Assembly (NCBI GenBank): GCA_045600585.1
Contig: JAZRYE010000036.1
Span: forward strand, 1 to 64,000
Direction of reading: 5' to 3'
DNA length: 64,000 nt
DNA from: JAZRYE01 sp045600585
GTDB taxonomy: Bacteria; Bacillota_I; Bacilli_A; RFN20; CAG-826
The notes beneath the pieces were generated by a model. The model saw only the letters and a list, made by a program, of their open reading frames with translations. It did not search any database and was not told where the DNA came from. Of this stretch, positions 9,015 through 18,267 are shown piece after piece. Each line of letters begins with the position of its first letter. Positions within the stretch are counted from its first letter, which is position 1. The translations under genes were made by a program, and so were the position numbers.

Positions 9015-11054
9015 TTAGATGACTCTTAAAGAGCCATAATCGATGATAAAGGAACAAACAGGTCCGATATCTCGATATAAATAGATAGTCGTAATTGTTG
9101 ATGAATAACTACTTCTCATTGGGTGATTTAATAACGATTCATTTACTACCAATGTATACCAATTATCACCAAGAGGAGTAATTTTTCCGTATTTCGCGGT
9201 GACGCCAGTAGAAGTAACACTAATCATATTAAATTCACCAACATAATGGTTTTCATCAGACATATATGTAATTTCAAATTGACCGTTTTCAACAGTCTTA
9301 AAGTCAATAGCAACTGATTTTCCTAAATACTTACTTTCAGGTAATGTTACGAAAGAAGGTACTCTTCTCCATGACCATTCACGTAAATTTGATTCTAATT
9401 GGGCAAATGGGTGTTCAAGATAATGCATGTTATCAATGATCATTTCATTCCAATTTTCACCCGCGGCAGTTTTAACTGGATGTAATGTAAATAAGACATG
9501 AGTAACAATAAATTCTTCTAATGGCTTAACAACGATTGTTTGCCAAGAACTATTTGGGTTGAATCCCATTTCTGTTACAGTATTTCCATCCCAATACATA
9601 GAGCAGAATCCATTTGTTCGTTCATTAAATAATTTAATAGATGCCCAAGCATAACCGCTTACTAAGCTAACATCAAATTCAATTCCTTTTGATGTTTTGA
9701 TTTGTAAAGGCGTCTTAAATGCTAAACAAACAATAGTCCATGGGTCACCAGATTCAACTGTTTGGGCAGCAACTCTAAATGCTGAATTAGAGTTATTTGT
9801 CTTTTGCGATTGAATGCCCGCGTTAACGCCATATAAACCATCCCAACGAGAACCGACATAAGCAAACATAGAATCAGTTAAATCGTTATCTAAAGTAATG
9901 CCTTTTGCTTCTTTACCTTCGACATTGATTTTTAAACCAGTGATTGTAAATCCGCTTCTTGTATAGAATTGAACGTTATTAACTTTGTTTTGATCAAATT
10001 CGATTAATAATGGGTTAGATGATAGATTTGCAGTGGCAACATATTCACTGTCCCAACTCCATCCAGCTTTACCATTAAAAATAAATACTTCACCAGTTCC
10101 ACTGATTTCAACGTTTTTAACGCCTTTAAGAGGAGTTTTGATGTGACAATACTTATCCCCCATAACTTTAACAAAAGTGTTGTTAGGTGCATTAAAATTA
10201 GGAATCTCGAATGCGATTTGGTCACCTTCTTTAGATGTTGCAACATATTCATAATTCGCGGCATCGTTAACAGTTAATTTAGTAGTTGTATCAAAAGTAA
10301 CTGTTTTTAATGAAGCAAGTAACCAACTATTTTCTTCAATTTGGGTATTGCCTAATTCATCACTATAGAAGTTATGACAAGTTTTACATTGATAATATTC
10401 TTCATTACCTTCATATAATCCAGTAGGTCTAGTTTCTTCATGACGAACCATATCATGACCTGCAGGTAATTTACCTAATCCGTTTGTATTTTTCCAAGTG
10501 ACAAGATCATCAATTATAGTTGTGGCTAAATCATCTTCAAAATATTCATCGCATTCTGAGCAATGATAATAAACTTTAAATCCATCAGTAGAACATGTTG
10601 GGGCTAATCCATCAATCTTAGAGATTTTATGACCAACATTATCTAATTTGCCCCCATTAACTTTCCAAGTTTCTAAATCAGAAAATTGGTTTTTGCCTTT
10701 TTCGTCTTCGGCATATTTTTCACATCGAGAGCAATCGTAATAATCTTTATAGCCTTGAGTAGCACAAGTTGATGCTTCTCCAACAACATGAACCCAATCA
10801 TGGCCTAAAGCTTTAATAACTACATCTTCATAAGTGATTTCTTCTTTTTCTTCGTTAAAATATGTTTCACATTCTTTGCAGTAATAATATTGGTTATGTC
10901 CATCTTCTTCACAAGTCGCATCAACTTTTGCATATAAACTAGAATAAGTATGTTCATGCTTTTCTTCTTTTTCTTTGTTATTACTTCCACAAGAAATAAG
11001 TAATGAAGAAGATAGAAGAGTTAATGATAATAAATTAAATAATTTTCTACTCAT
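9015..11054 (-). CDS. Cys-repeat surface lipoprotein, paralogue of 7011-8960
   Basis: This is a 679-residue lipoprotein. An ATG at 11063 overlaps its own SD, so the ATG at 11054 (MSRKLFN) behind GAAAGGA is preferred. The lipobox is LLISC. Four repeats with C-x2-C pairs follow (YYYCKECETYF, YYDCSRCEKYA, YYHCSECDEYF, YYQCKTCHNFY), each introduced by a Thr/Cys segment about 25 residues earlier. The C-terminal about 430 residues match the neighbour along their length, showing a tandem duplication, but here the protein is lipid-anchored rather than signal-cleaved. It is probably displayed on the cell face to hold polysaccharide near the ABC transporter. No enzymatic residues are recognised. Confidence 0.6.
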   Translation of the reverse strand: MSRKLFNLLSLTLLSSSLLISCGSNNKEKEEKHEHTYSSLYAKVDATCEEDGHNQYYYCKECETYFNEEKEEITYEDVVIKALGHDWVHVVGEASTCATQGYKDYYDCSRCEKYAEDEKGKNQFSDLETWKVNGGKLDNVGHKISKIDGLAPTCSTDGFKVYYHCSECDEYFEDDLATTIIDDLVTWKNTNGLGKLPAGHDMVRHEETRPTGLYEGNEEYYQCKTCHNFYSDELGNTQIEENSWLLASLKTVTFDTTTKLTVNDAANYEYVATSKEGDQIAFEIPNFNAPNNTFVKVMGDKYCHIKTPLKGVKNVEISGTGEVFIFNGKAGWSWDSEYVATANLSSNPLLIEFDQNKVNNVQFYTRSGFTITGLKINVEGKEAKGITLDNDLTDSMFAYVGSRWDGLYGVNAGIQSQKTNNSNSAFRVAAQTVESGDPWTIVCLAFKTPLQIKTSKGIEFDVSLVSGYAWASIKLFNERTNGFCSMYWDGNTVTEMGFNPNSSWQTIVVKPLEEFIVTHVLFTLHPVKTAAGENWNEMIIDNMHYLEHPFAQLESNLREWSWRRVPSFVTLPESKYLGKSVAIDFKTVENGQFEITYMSDENHYVGEFNMISVTSTGVTAKYGKITPLGDNWYTLVVNESLLNHPMRSSYSSTITTIYLYRDIGPVCSFIIDYGSLRVI

Positions 11055-11074
11055 AATGTTCATTCCTTTCGAAG

Positions 11075-12835
11075 TTATCTAACTGTCACTCTTAAATTTG
11101 ATAACAAGATTTGAACCTTATCTGCCCCATCATGTTTATCAAGTGTATTAACACGAATAAAAATTGTGTCTGCGTTTCCGCTTGCGGTAAATGTGAATGT
11201 CTTTTCACTCCATTCACCTTTAATAGGGTTCGCACCTATTTCTTGAATTTGGTTTTTGCCTTCATTTGCCCATAATGCAATAGACATCCAGTTAAGGCCA
11301 CTTACAAGATAAGTATCTACTGTAACTGTTACTTTATTTGCTTCTAAAGCTTCTGGTAATTTATACATAATTCCAGGCCAATCTTCAGTATTGGTATATG
11401 TACCAGAGATAGAAGTAACAATTTCTTTATCATATTGATTTGCTAATGTTGTAACTTGAACGCCAGAATTGTAACATTCTTCTAAACAGACTAGATAATC
11501 ATCAGAAACAACAACTTTAGCTTCGCAAGATAAATTAGGATTACCCACTGAAGTAACAGTGATAAAACCTGTTCCTTTTGCTAAGCCATAGATTAAGCCA
11601 TTACTAACAGAAACGATTGATTCGCTTCCAGGTCTTACTTCATAAGTTAAGCCATCATTACGAACAATTTCTGGTTCAAAATTAACAACTAAAGATGCTG
11701 TTTTATGTAATGGAATAATATATTCGCTTTGTTTTAATGACATTGCGGTTGGATTTTCAGCGATTTCAACAAATCTCAAATCATCAAATACCATTTCTGT
11801 ATATGTTGTTGTTGGATCATTTTGATACTCGCTATCGGAGTTCATTGTGATAAGGATTTGATTATATGTTTCATCCATATTTGTATAGTTGAATGTGTTT
11901 GTTGTCCAACTATCTTTTACTGGGAAACCTCCATTAGCCTCACCATTGACTTCACTATTTCTGATGACACTATTATCTTTAGCAAGTCTTAAAGAGAACC
12001 AATGTTCACCATTAACAAGTCTTGTATCAAATCTAATTAATGCTTCTTTTGTTGAATATTCTCTATCTAGATTAACGATAAGTGCTGGCCATAAGCCTTT
12101 ATTAATTTGTGATTTAAAATCAATAACACTAACTCTATCGTATTTTTTACTAGCTAAAGAATATGTAGCTAATGTATGATTCGTGCCATAAGAATATTTA
12201 GCAAATAAATCATCATCAGCAACACATGTAATAACAGTTGATAATTCAGGATTAGAAGCACTTGTAATTCTTACTTTTCCGGAACCTTTTTTATACGCTC
12301 CCACTTTACCATCAACAATTTTTAAAACATCTTCACCTTCGATAATTTCAAAATTAACTGATTTATCAATATATGGTGAATTTGGATAGAATGTAATTTC
12401 TGGAGTCAATGTATTTTCAACGTAAAAGCAATATTCGTTTTCAACTTCCCATTGGCTTGGTTTTTCTAAACCTTTAACTGTGAAAGGTAATTCTTTTTTG
12501 ACATTAGAACCATCAATTGTGGAAGCAATAATCTTAGTTGTTCCTGCTTTTAAACCTTTGATTGTTCCATTATTAAAGGAGAGGATGCTTGGATCTTCTA
12601 TAGACCAAGTTAATTCTTTATTAGTAGCGTTTTCTGGATAGACCCTAACGTTAGTAACAAAGGTTTCATAACCAATATGAATACTTTCTAATTCAGTTTT
12701 GAAATCGACTGATTCTACTAATACATCTTGTTGAACTTCTTCAGTTGTTGAAGATTGATTAGAGGAACAAGCTGTGACAAAAGATAACGACAAGATGCTT
12801 GTAATAAGTAAGCGATTAATATTCTTTCTTTTCAT
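11075..12835 (-). CDS. Lipoprotein with BIG2 Ig-like and jelly-roll (CBM-like) domains
   Basis: This is a 586-residue lipoprotein starting at the ATG at 12835 with AGGAG 7-8 nt upstream; the start lies inside the end of the preceding gene (20-nt overlap), suggesting translational coupling. The lipobox is FVTAC. Domain order: BIG2 domain (about 40-120), a second BIG2-like unit (about 125-200), a jelly-roll ending DDLRFVE (about 205-345), another BIG2 (about 350-430) and a final jelly-roll ending LSNLRVTV. Such alternation is typical of surface glycan-binding or spacer proteins. No catalytic centre was seen. It belongs to the operon beginning at 23382. Confidence 0.65.
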   Translation of the reverse strand: MKRKNINRLLITSILSLSFVTACSSNQSSTTEEVQQDVLVESVDFKTELESIHIGYETFVTNVRVYPENATNKELTWSIEDPSILSFNNGTIKGLKAGTTKIIASTIDGSNVKKELPFTVKGLEKPSQWEVENEYCFYVENTLTPEITFYPNSPYIDKSVNFEIIEGEDVLKIVDGKVGAYKKGSGKVRITSASNPELSTVITCVADDDLFAKYSYGTNHTLATYSLASKKYDRVSVIDFKSQINKGLWPALIVNLDREYSTKEALIRFDTRLVNGEHWFSLRLAKDNSVIRNSEVNGEANGGFPVKDSWTTNTFNYTNMDETYNQILITMNSDSEYQNDPTTTYTEMVFDDLRFVEIAENPTAMSLKQSEYIIPLHKTASLVVNFEPEIVRNDGLTYEVRPGSESIVSVSNGLIYGLAKGTGFITVTSVGNPNLSCEAKVVVSDDYLVCLEECYNSGVQVTTLANQYDKEIVTSISGTYTNTEDWPGIMYKLPEALEANKVTVTVDTYLVSGLNWMSIALWANEGKNQIQEIGANPIKGEWSEKTFTFTASGNADTIFIRVNTLDKHDGADKVQILLSNLRVTVR

Positions 12836-13736
12836 TATTGGTCTCCTTTGCATTCTCAATTTTCTTTTTGATTTCTTCCTTTTCTTTTTCAGATACATAT
12901 AATCCTTTTCTAACAGCTTCTGGGAAGTGATGGATATTTACATGTTCATCAAAGATAGAAAGATATATTTCAAATCCGAATAATAAGAGGATTGGTAATC
13001 CAATTAGTATCAGGATTAAATACACGAATAATTTAAGTGGGGTATTCCATAGGAATTCAAGAAGCAATACTGGAAGAACAAGTATGATTGTTACTAATAC
13101 TGATTTCCACGCACTTCTTAAATGAATGAATAGCGAGTTTAATAATCCTCTTCCTAACTTATTTTGATAAACACTTAAGAAATAAGTAGAGGCAATTAAA
13201 GTTGGGAAGAAAACTAAGATAGATAGAACTACAACAATAATCGTAATGAAGTTAAAGCCAAAGAAGGCAAATAATGCGATATTGATTAATTCAATAAGAG
13301 CAAATAGTAGCCCGATAACTAGAAATGATTTCCAGTTACTTTTGACACCCATTTTGTAGTCATAGGAGAAGATGATTCCTTCTCCATAACAGAGTTGTCT
13401 AATAATTCTTAATAAACCACTAATAACGATGAATATTGGTGGATATAAGATTAAGTTAATAGCCCCGCTTATAACGAGTAGATAGATGATGGCAACATTC
13501 TTATCTTCTAAAGTGAGGTTACCGTTTTGATAAGCGGTATTAAATGATGCGTTGAAGAAATAGGTAAAGTAATTCTTCACGAGCATTAAAGAAAAGATAG
13601 CAAGTAAGATTGCACCCATCTTCACGAGCATCCAGAAATTAATCTTTAAGATGTCTTTGAACTGGTCTTTTCTTGTTTGAGGTAATTGACTTTCTAAGAA
13701 GTCACTGGAAGCGATTTTTCTCTTAACTTTTGCCAT
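12816..13736 (-). CDS. Multi-pass membrane protein, possibly YesL/DUF624-like
   Basis: This is a 306-residue integral membrane protein with about six hydrophobic segments (around residues 34-57, 80-105, 130-160, 165-190, 215-235, 240-260). A stretch before the third segment, with RIIRQLCYGEGIIF, is reminiscent of the conserved loop of DUF624 (YesL) proteins, which sit in carbohydrate-use operons. The charged C-terminus is about 45 residues. It begins one nucleotide after the stop of the lone ABC ATPase and overlaps the next lipoprotein gene, so it may be the membrane partner of that ATPase. No ABC permease EAA loop was recognised. Confidence 0.5.
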   Translation of the reverse strand: MAKVKRKIASSDFLESQLPQTRKDQFKDILKINFWMLVKMGAILLAIFSLMLVKNYFTYFFNASFNTAYQNGNLTLEDKNVAIIYLLVISGAINLILYPPIFIVISGLLRIIRQLCYGEGIIFSYDYKMGVKSNWKSFLVIGLLFALIELINIALFAFFGFNFITIIVVVLSILVFFPTLIASTYFLSVYQNKLGRGLLNSLFIHLRSAWKSVLVTIILVLPVLLLEFLWNTPLKLFVYLILILIGLPILLLFGFEIYLSIFDEHVNIHHFPEAVRKGLYVSEKEKEEIKKKIENAKETNNEKKEY

Positions 13737-13737
13737 A

Positions 13738-14487
13738 TTATTTAATCTCTTCCATTACTGATGCACGTTTAAGTGCAACAATTGTTTCATCCTTTGATGA
13801 TTTAATATCATCTTTAAGAATGGTTGATACGATTTTACCTTCTTGAAGGACTAATACTTGATCTGCTAAAGAGAGAACTTCACGATAATCATGAGTAACA
13901 ACAATTAATGTTGCGTTTAGTTCTTCTTTCCATTCTTTAACAAATTGGATTAAGTCTTCTTTAGTTTGAATATCAAGACCAGTAAATGCTTCATCAAGAA
14001 GAACAACTTCTGGATCTTTGACAAAGGCTCTAGCAATCATTACTCTTTGTTGTTGACCATACGATAAATGTTTTGGTTTACGAGTTAAGCAATGTTCAAT
14101 TTTTAGAGCTTTAGCGATATTTCTCACTCTTACATAGATTTCAGAAGTTTCAATATCGTCATCAAACTTTAAAGGCATCGCGATGTTATCGAATATCGTT
14201 AAGTTAGGATATAAGACAACATTTTGAGTTATATAACTAATCTTTCTTTTACGTATTGTTAATTCTTTAGCGTCAACGTTATCGAAAGATATGTTACCGA
14301 GATAGTTTTCGTTAAGACCACTAATCATGTGCAGTAATGTCGATTTACCAGAACCTGATTCACCTACTAAAACTGTTACTTTGTTACTTGGGAAAGTACA
14401 AGAGAAAGAGGTAAATACTCTTGAGGTTTCTTGATTCTTCCTATTGTAATAGGAGAAGGCGATGTTACTACACTTGATTTCTGGCAT
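13738..14487 (-). CDS. ABC transporter ATP-binding protein without an obvious permease
   Basis: This is a 249-residue ABC ATPase with Walker A GESGSGKST, Q-loop ITQNVVLYPN, signature LSYGQQQR, Walker B VVLLDEAF and switch His in VVTHD. The size and YPNLTIFDNIAMPL Q-loop region resemble NitT/MsmX-like import ATPases, while LolD/MacB-type exporters are an alternative. It starts 2 nt after the stop of the lipoprotein 14490-15764 and is followed after one base by a six-helix membrane protein. No canonical permease is adjacent; the operon's sugar permeases have their own ATPase (21829-23382). It may work with the neighbouring membrane protein in export or surface assembly. Confidence 0.75.
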   Translation of the reverse strand: MPEIKCSNIAFSYYNRKNQETSRVFTSFSCTFPSNKVTVLVGESGSGKSTLLHMISGLNENYLGNISFDNVDAKELTIRKRKISYITQNVVLYPNLTIFDNIAMPLKFDDDIETSEIYVRVRNIAKALKIEHCLTRKPKHLSYGQQQRVMIARAFVKDPEVVLLDEAFTGLDIQTKEDLIQFVKEWKEELNATLIVVTHDYREVLSLADQVLVLQEGKIVSTILKDDIKSSKDETIVALKRASVMEEIK

Positions 14488-14489
14488 AA

Positions 14490-15764
14490 CTACTCAGCAA
14501 TTGGGGTAAGACGAATATTGTCGATTAAGACTTTATATTCCTTACAAATATTACCGATAGAGAATTCAAATCTACCAGTATTAACGCCTGTATAGTTGGT
14601 ATCAATACATAATGTTTGATCACCAGCCCAAGCGTATTCTTTAGTTAATTGGAAGCCCATGGTTACCCATTCATTCATTGGGGCACACATGTTTTCTGAT
14701 TCTAATGGTTTAGATTCATCAATACATGGAACGATAATCGTGCTCTTGGTCATGCCTCTTGTGCAGAAACGAGTGACAACACGGTTTGCTTCTAGAGATT
14801 CTGTTCCAATAAATCTAAGATCGTATTCAAAACGATATAAAGAAGCTTCTTCTTCAAGTTCAAGTTCTCTTAACTTAGTTTTTCTCATGTATTGTTCATT
14901 TAAGAAAGCACTAGACCAATCAGCCCAATAATCTCCCCCAGCAGAAACAGTAATACATAAGAACTTATCTCCACTTGTTGGTTTAACACCATCGACTTCA
15001 GAGACAATATCAAACTTAAGTGCATCTGGTGTGTAATTAGCACATGAGATGAAGTATTTTTGGAAATCTTCTTCGAAGTCACAGATTTCGTTTTCTTTTA
15101 AGATGAAATCGTCCTTAATTGTGTGAGGAATTTTTGCGTTATAGAAACGAACATCATCTAAATAGATATTAGGTGCAAATGCTGGATTATAGACATTTGC
15201 GTTTTCAAATTCAAAATATAAGCCAGGTGCTTCTTCAATATTAAAGAATAAGTTGAAATATGCGTGGTCAATTTCAAAAGAGAAATCATTCCATTGACGT
15301 GGTTTTAAAGTAAGACTACTTAATTTAGATTTTTCAACTTTATGAACTGATACAACATCAGCAACAAAGCCAACTTCTGCTTCAACTTCTTTATCAGTAT
15401 TGTTATACATTGAGAATTCGACTTTATCGTAATTAGCAATGTTGCTCTTGTTGAAGTTATATTGGTTAGATGCAAGTGGGAAATACATTAAAGGATTGAC
15501 TTTAATTCCAGCAACACCCGTTGGTTGAAGTAAAGCACTTCCCTTACCTGATTTAACGTATTTTAAATTTGTGTTTTTAGAGATCTTACCAAAGTAATTG
15601 ATAAGCATCGCGGTATTTAAGTTTTCGTATCCTTTTTCAAAGTCGCATAAAACTGTGTAATTAGGATCTTCTTTTTCTTGTTCTTCCACTTCTTTATTGC
15701 AGCTAGTAGCAGTGATAGCTACTAAGGAAAGAGTTGCTAATGAAATAATTAAATTCTTCTTCAT
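14490..15764 (-). CDS. Lipoprotein with two CBM-like beta-sandwich domains
   Basis: This is a 424-residue lipoprotein with lipobox ITATSC and a strong AAGGAGG site. Two similar beta-rich units each begin with a C-D-F-E segment (VLCDFEKGYENL at about 35 and EICDFEEDFQKY at about 223) and end near ILIDNIRLTP or IYLDDVRFYN. This is the layout of CBM11-like or domain-of-glycosidase jelly-rolls. No catalytic residues are recognisable. It lies between the secreted DUF4091 protein and the lone ABC ATPase. Polysaccharide binding at the cell surface is likely but unproven. Confidence 0.6.
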   Translation of the reverse strand: MKKNLIISLATLSLVAITATSCNKEVEEQEKEDPNYTVLCDFEKGYENLNTAMLINYFGKISKNTNLKYVKSGKGSALLQPTGVAGIKVNPLMYFPLASNQYNFNKSNIANYDKVEFSMYNNTDKEVEAEVGFVADVVSVHKVEKSKLSSLTLKPRQWNDFSFEIDHAYFNLFFNIEEAPGLYFEFENANVYNPAFAPNIYLDDVRFYNAKIPHTIKDDFILKENEICDFEEDFQKYFISCANYTPDALKFDIVSEVDGVKPTSGDKFLCITVSAGGDYWADWSSAFLNEQYMRKTKLRELELEEEASLYRFEYDLRFIGTESLEANRVVTRFCTRGMTKSTIIVPCIDESKPLESENMCAPMNEWVTMGFQLTKEYAWAGDQTLCIDTNYTGVNTGRFEFSIGNICKEYKVLIDNIRLTPIAE

Positions 15765-15777
15765 GATTAATTCCTCC

Positions 15778-18267
15778 TTAGTAAGTAATTACTACATCCT
15801 TTAAGTAGAATGTCACTGCTTCTTTTAGACCCTCACTATCGTCTTCACCAAGGACGAATGTGAAGTTCTCTAAATCACCATATGTAGCAAGTGGAGTTGT
15901 TGATAAATCAAGAACGATAGTTGTGTAATCATTCTTCTTCAAGATTTCTTCTTGAGCTAAATATGTATTAACAGAGACATTTGCAAATTTCGCACCAATA
16001 CCAATCTTGATATCTTGATCAGTTGTATTCTTAAATGTGACACGTACTGATTGAGTATCATTATTGATATCTTTAATAAATTTAGGTGCGTATTTAATTG
16101 TTTGTCTCTTGTTGTTAACAGAAGAAACATCAACTTTAACAAGTGATTCTTCTCCTTCGTTAACTAATGATGCAGTTACTTTTGCATTGTAATTGCTAAA
16201 TCCTTCTACTAAATCAGAAGCAGAATAAGACTTAATTTGTCCACCTAATGAGTGAGCAATTGTGTTAACCTTGCCGTTATAGCTAACTTTGATATTAGCA
16301 ATGTTTTCAACTTTATCTAATTTTTGAATGACATTATATTTCTTACCGTCTTTATAAGATGTTCCTGAAATTACATCACCATTAAATTCAATGGTTGCTC
16401 CATCTTTTGCGTAGAACTCAAGTTCAACTTGGCCTTCTGCTTCATTATAGTTACAACCACTGATGAGGAAATTAGAACCATTAGAATTAGCTAAGCAAAG
16501 ATCAACTAAATCTTTTCTTGCTTCTTCCATTTCTTTCGTTCCACCAGAAACTTTTGTGCCGTTATATAAATAACGAGTTAAGAAATTGAACATGCCTTGT
16601 TTATCAATTTCAAGATTATTCATTTCTTCTTTTAAGTTATAGAAAAGTTCGTATTCTTCTAAGCCGTCTCTAATAGATTCAAGTCTTGTTGAACCAAATG
16701 GAGATTCAGAACCTAATGGTTCACCTGGATAGAATAAGAAACCATCACCGTTAACACCAGTGAAACGATAGCCTTCTGTATAATAATCTTCAATTGGGAC
16801 ATATTGTTGTCCGTTATATCTAGCGTAGACGTTAGTAGCCCAGAATAAGTTACCTACAACATCGTATTCAGCTTGCATCCAAGAAAGTGCTCTTGCTGAA
16901 GTTAAACCATCTTCGATGTGATAAGTTGGATATGGGGCACGAGGATAAACACATGTATACCACCATTTCTCTTTTTGAGAAGCATAGTTTGCGCGTTGTT
17001 CAGGTGTGTGATAGAAGTTGGCTTTTGGACACCAAGTATCAATATATGGAGAATAATCATCTGAATAAGCACATGTAACAATGTTCTTTAATTCTCTAAT
17101 GCCTTTGATTAAGTCATTATGTAATGGATGATTTGTATAACCAGTTCTTTCAAGTTCATCTGCTGTTTCGCTTACTACAGTTCTAAAAGATTCGACAACA
17201 ACACGAGTTTGGTCAAGAATTGATCTATCATCTGGTTCATCGATAATGCCACAGTAGAATGCAGATTTATCGAACATGTTATAGTTCTCGCTAATGGATT
17301 TAACATAATAACTAGTTAAGAATTTCTTAAAGATAGATTTATTGATGTTTTGATAATAAACAATACCACCACTAGATTCGACTGTAGGTGCATATGGAAT
17401 AGAAACATTTGTACAGCTAGGATTTTGCATAAATTGATATGCTTTTTCTGTATATCTATAGATGAATTTATCATCAAATTTATTATCTTGTTCATCAGAA
17501 CTAATTAATTTATCTGGTGATAAACGATACTTTAATAAAGCATTGTTATATGCATCTAACTTTTCTTGTGATGATTCATTTTCACCACTATCATATGACC
17601 AGTCATTTAAGAATAAACTCTTTGAGTGAGTGACTTGGTTAACAACATAGTCTTTAACATCAACAGTAACTGCTACTTTGTATTCAGCATTATTTAATTG
17701 AATATATAAAGTGCCAGAATAAATGCCTGCTCTTTGAGTAACACGAGTGTTAACTTTGATATAAAAGCTTTGGTTAGTATTTGCGTCAATCTTGTTACTA
17801 CCATCTTTAACGATTGCAGAAACAGGAATTAATGCGTCTGGGAAATAGCCTTTTGTTTCATTGGTAGCTAAGTCATAGATAAAATCAATCTTTAAATATT
17901 TTGCAGCAAAGACATCAATATCTTTCTTAGAAAGAATATCGCCTTTTTCTGAGATTAAATCAGAAATACGTGCATCAAAATAATTAACATCATTTTTAGG
18001 AGAAACAATAACTTGTCCCATTTCGCTTTCGCCTTTACAAGAAAGAATAGAAATGGATGCTTCCTTTTCTTTTTCTTGGTAATAGCTTCTTTCACGATTT
18101 TGGACAATCTTTTCCGAAGCAAAAGTACCCCAAATATCATTATTAGAAGTAGCTTCTAATACTTCTTTTACTTTGTAATCATTAACATCGATTACCCCAT
18201 TAGAGCAACCACAAAGTAATAGAAATAATGATGAATATAAACCTAAATGAATTGGTTTCTTTTTCAT
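15778..18267 (-). CDS. DUF4091 lipoprotein, putative extracellular glycosidase
   Basis: This is an 829-residue lipoprotein (lipobox FLLLCGC). An N-terminal beta-rich region (about 25-210) precedes a TIM-barrel-like domain with FYCGIIDEPDDRS, whose Asp-Glu is the likely catalytic site, and the DUF4091 C-terminal block with FWATNVYA, GDGFLFYPGEP and RLESIRDGLEEYELFYNL. A last beta-domain (about 600-829) may bind glycan. The start codon overlaps the stop of the binding-protein gene by one base (TAATG). It probably trims a polysaccharide outside the cell so that the adjacent ABC transporter can import fragments. The related cytoplasmic DUF4091 protein at 3969-5600 could finish the degradation. 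Confidence 0.75.
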   Translation of the reverse strand: MKKKPIHLGLYSSLFLLLCGCSNGVIDVNDYKVKEVLEATSNNDIWGTFASEKIVQNRERSYYQEKEKEASISILSCKGESEMGQVIVSPKNDVNYFDARISDLISEKGDILSKKDIDVFAAKYLKIDFIYDLATNETKGYFPDALIPVSAIVKDGSNKIDANTNQSFYIKVNTRVTQRAGIYSGTLYIQLNNAEYKVAVTVDVKDYVVNQVTHSKSLFLNDWSYDSGENESSQEKLDAYNNALLKYRLSPDKLISSDEQDNKFDDKFIYRYTEKAYQFMQNPSCTNVSIPYAPTVESSGGIVYYQNINKSIFKKFLTSYYVKSISENYNMFDKSAFYCGIIDEPDDRSILDQTRVVVESFRTVVSETADELERTGYTNHPLHNDLIKGIRELKNIVTCAYSDDYSPYIDTWCPKANFYHTPEQRANYASQKEKWWYTCVYPRAPYPTYHIEDGLTSARALSWMQAEYDVVGNLFWATNVYARYNGQQYVPIEDYYTEGYRFTGVNGDGFLFYPGEPLGSESPFGSTRLESIRDGLEEYELFYNLKEEMNNLEIDKQGMFNFLTRYLYNGTKVSGGTKEMEEARKDLVDLCLANSNGSNFLISGCNYNEAEGQVELEFYAKDGATIEFNGDVISGTSYKDGKKYNVIQKLDKVENIANIKVSYNGKVNTIAHSLGGQIKSYSASDLVEGFSNYNAKVTASLVNEGEESLVKVDVSSVNNKRQTIKYAPKFIKDINNDTQSVRVTFKNTTDQDIKIGIGAKFANVSVNTYLAQEEILKKNDYTTIVLDLSTTPLATYGDLENFTFVLGEDDSEGLKEAVTFYLKDVVITY

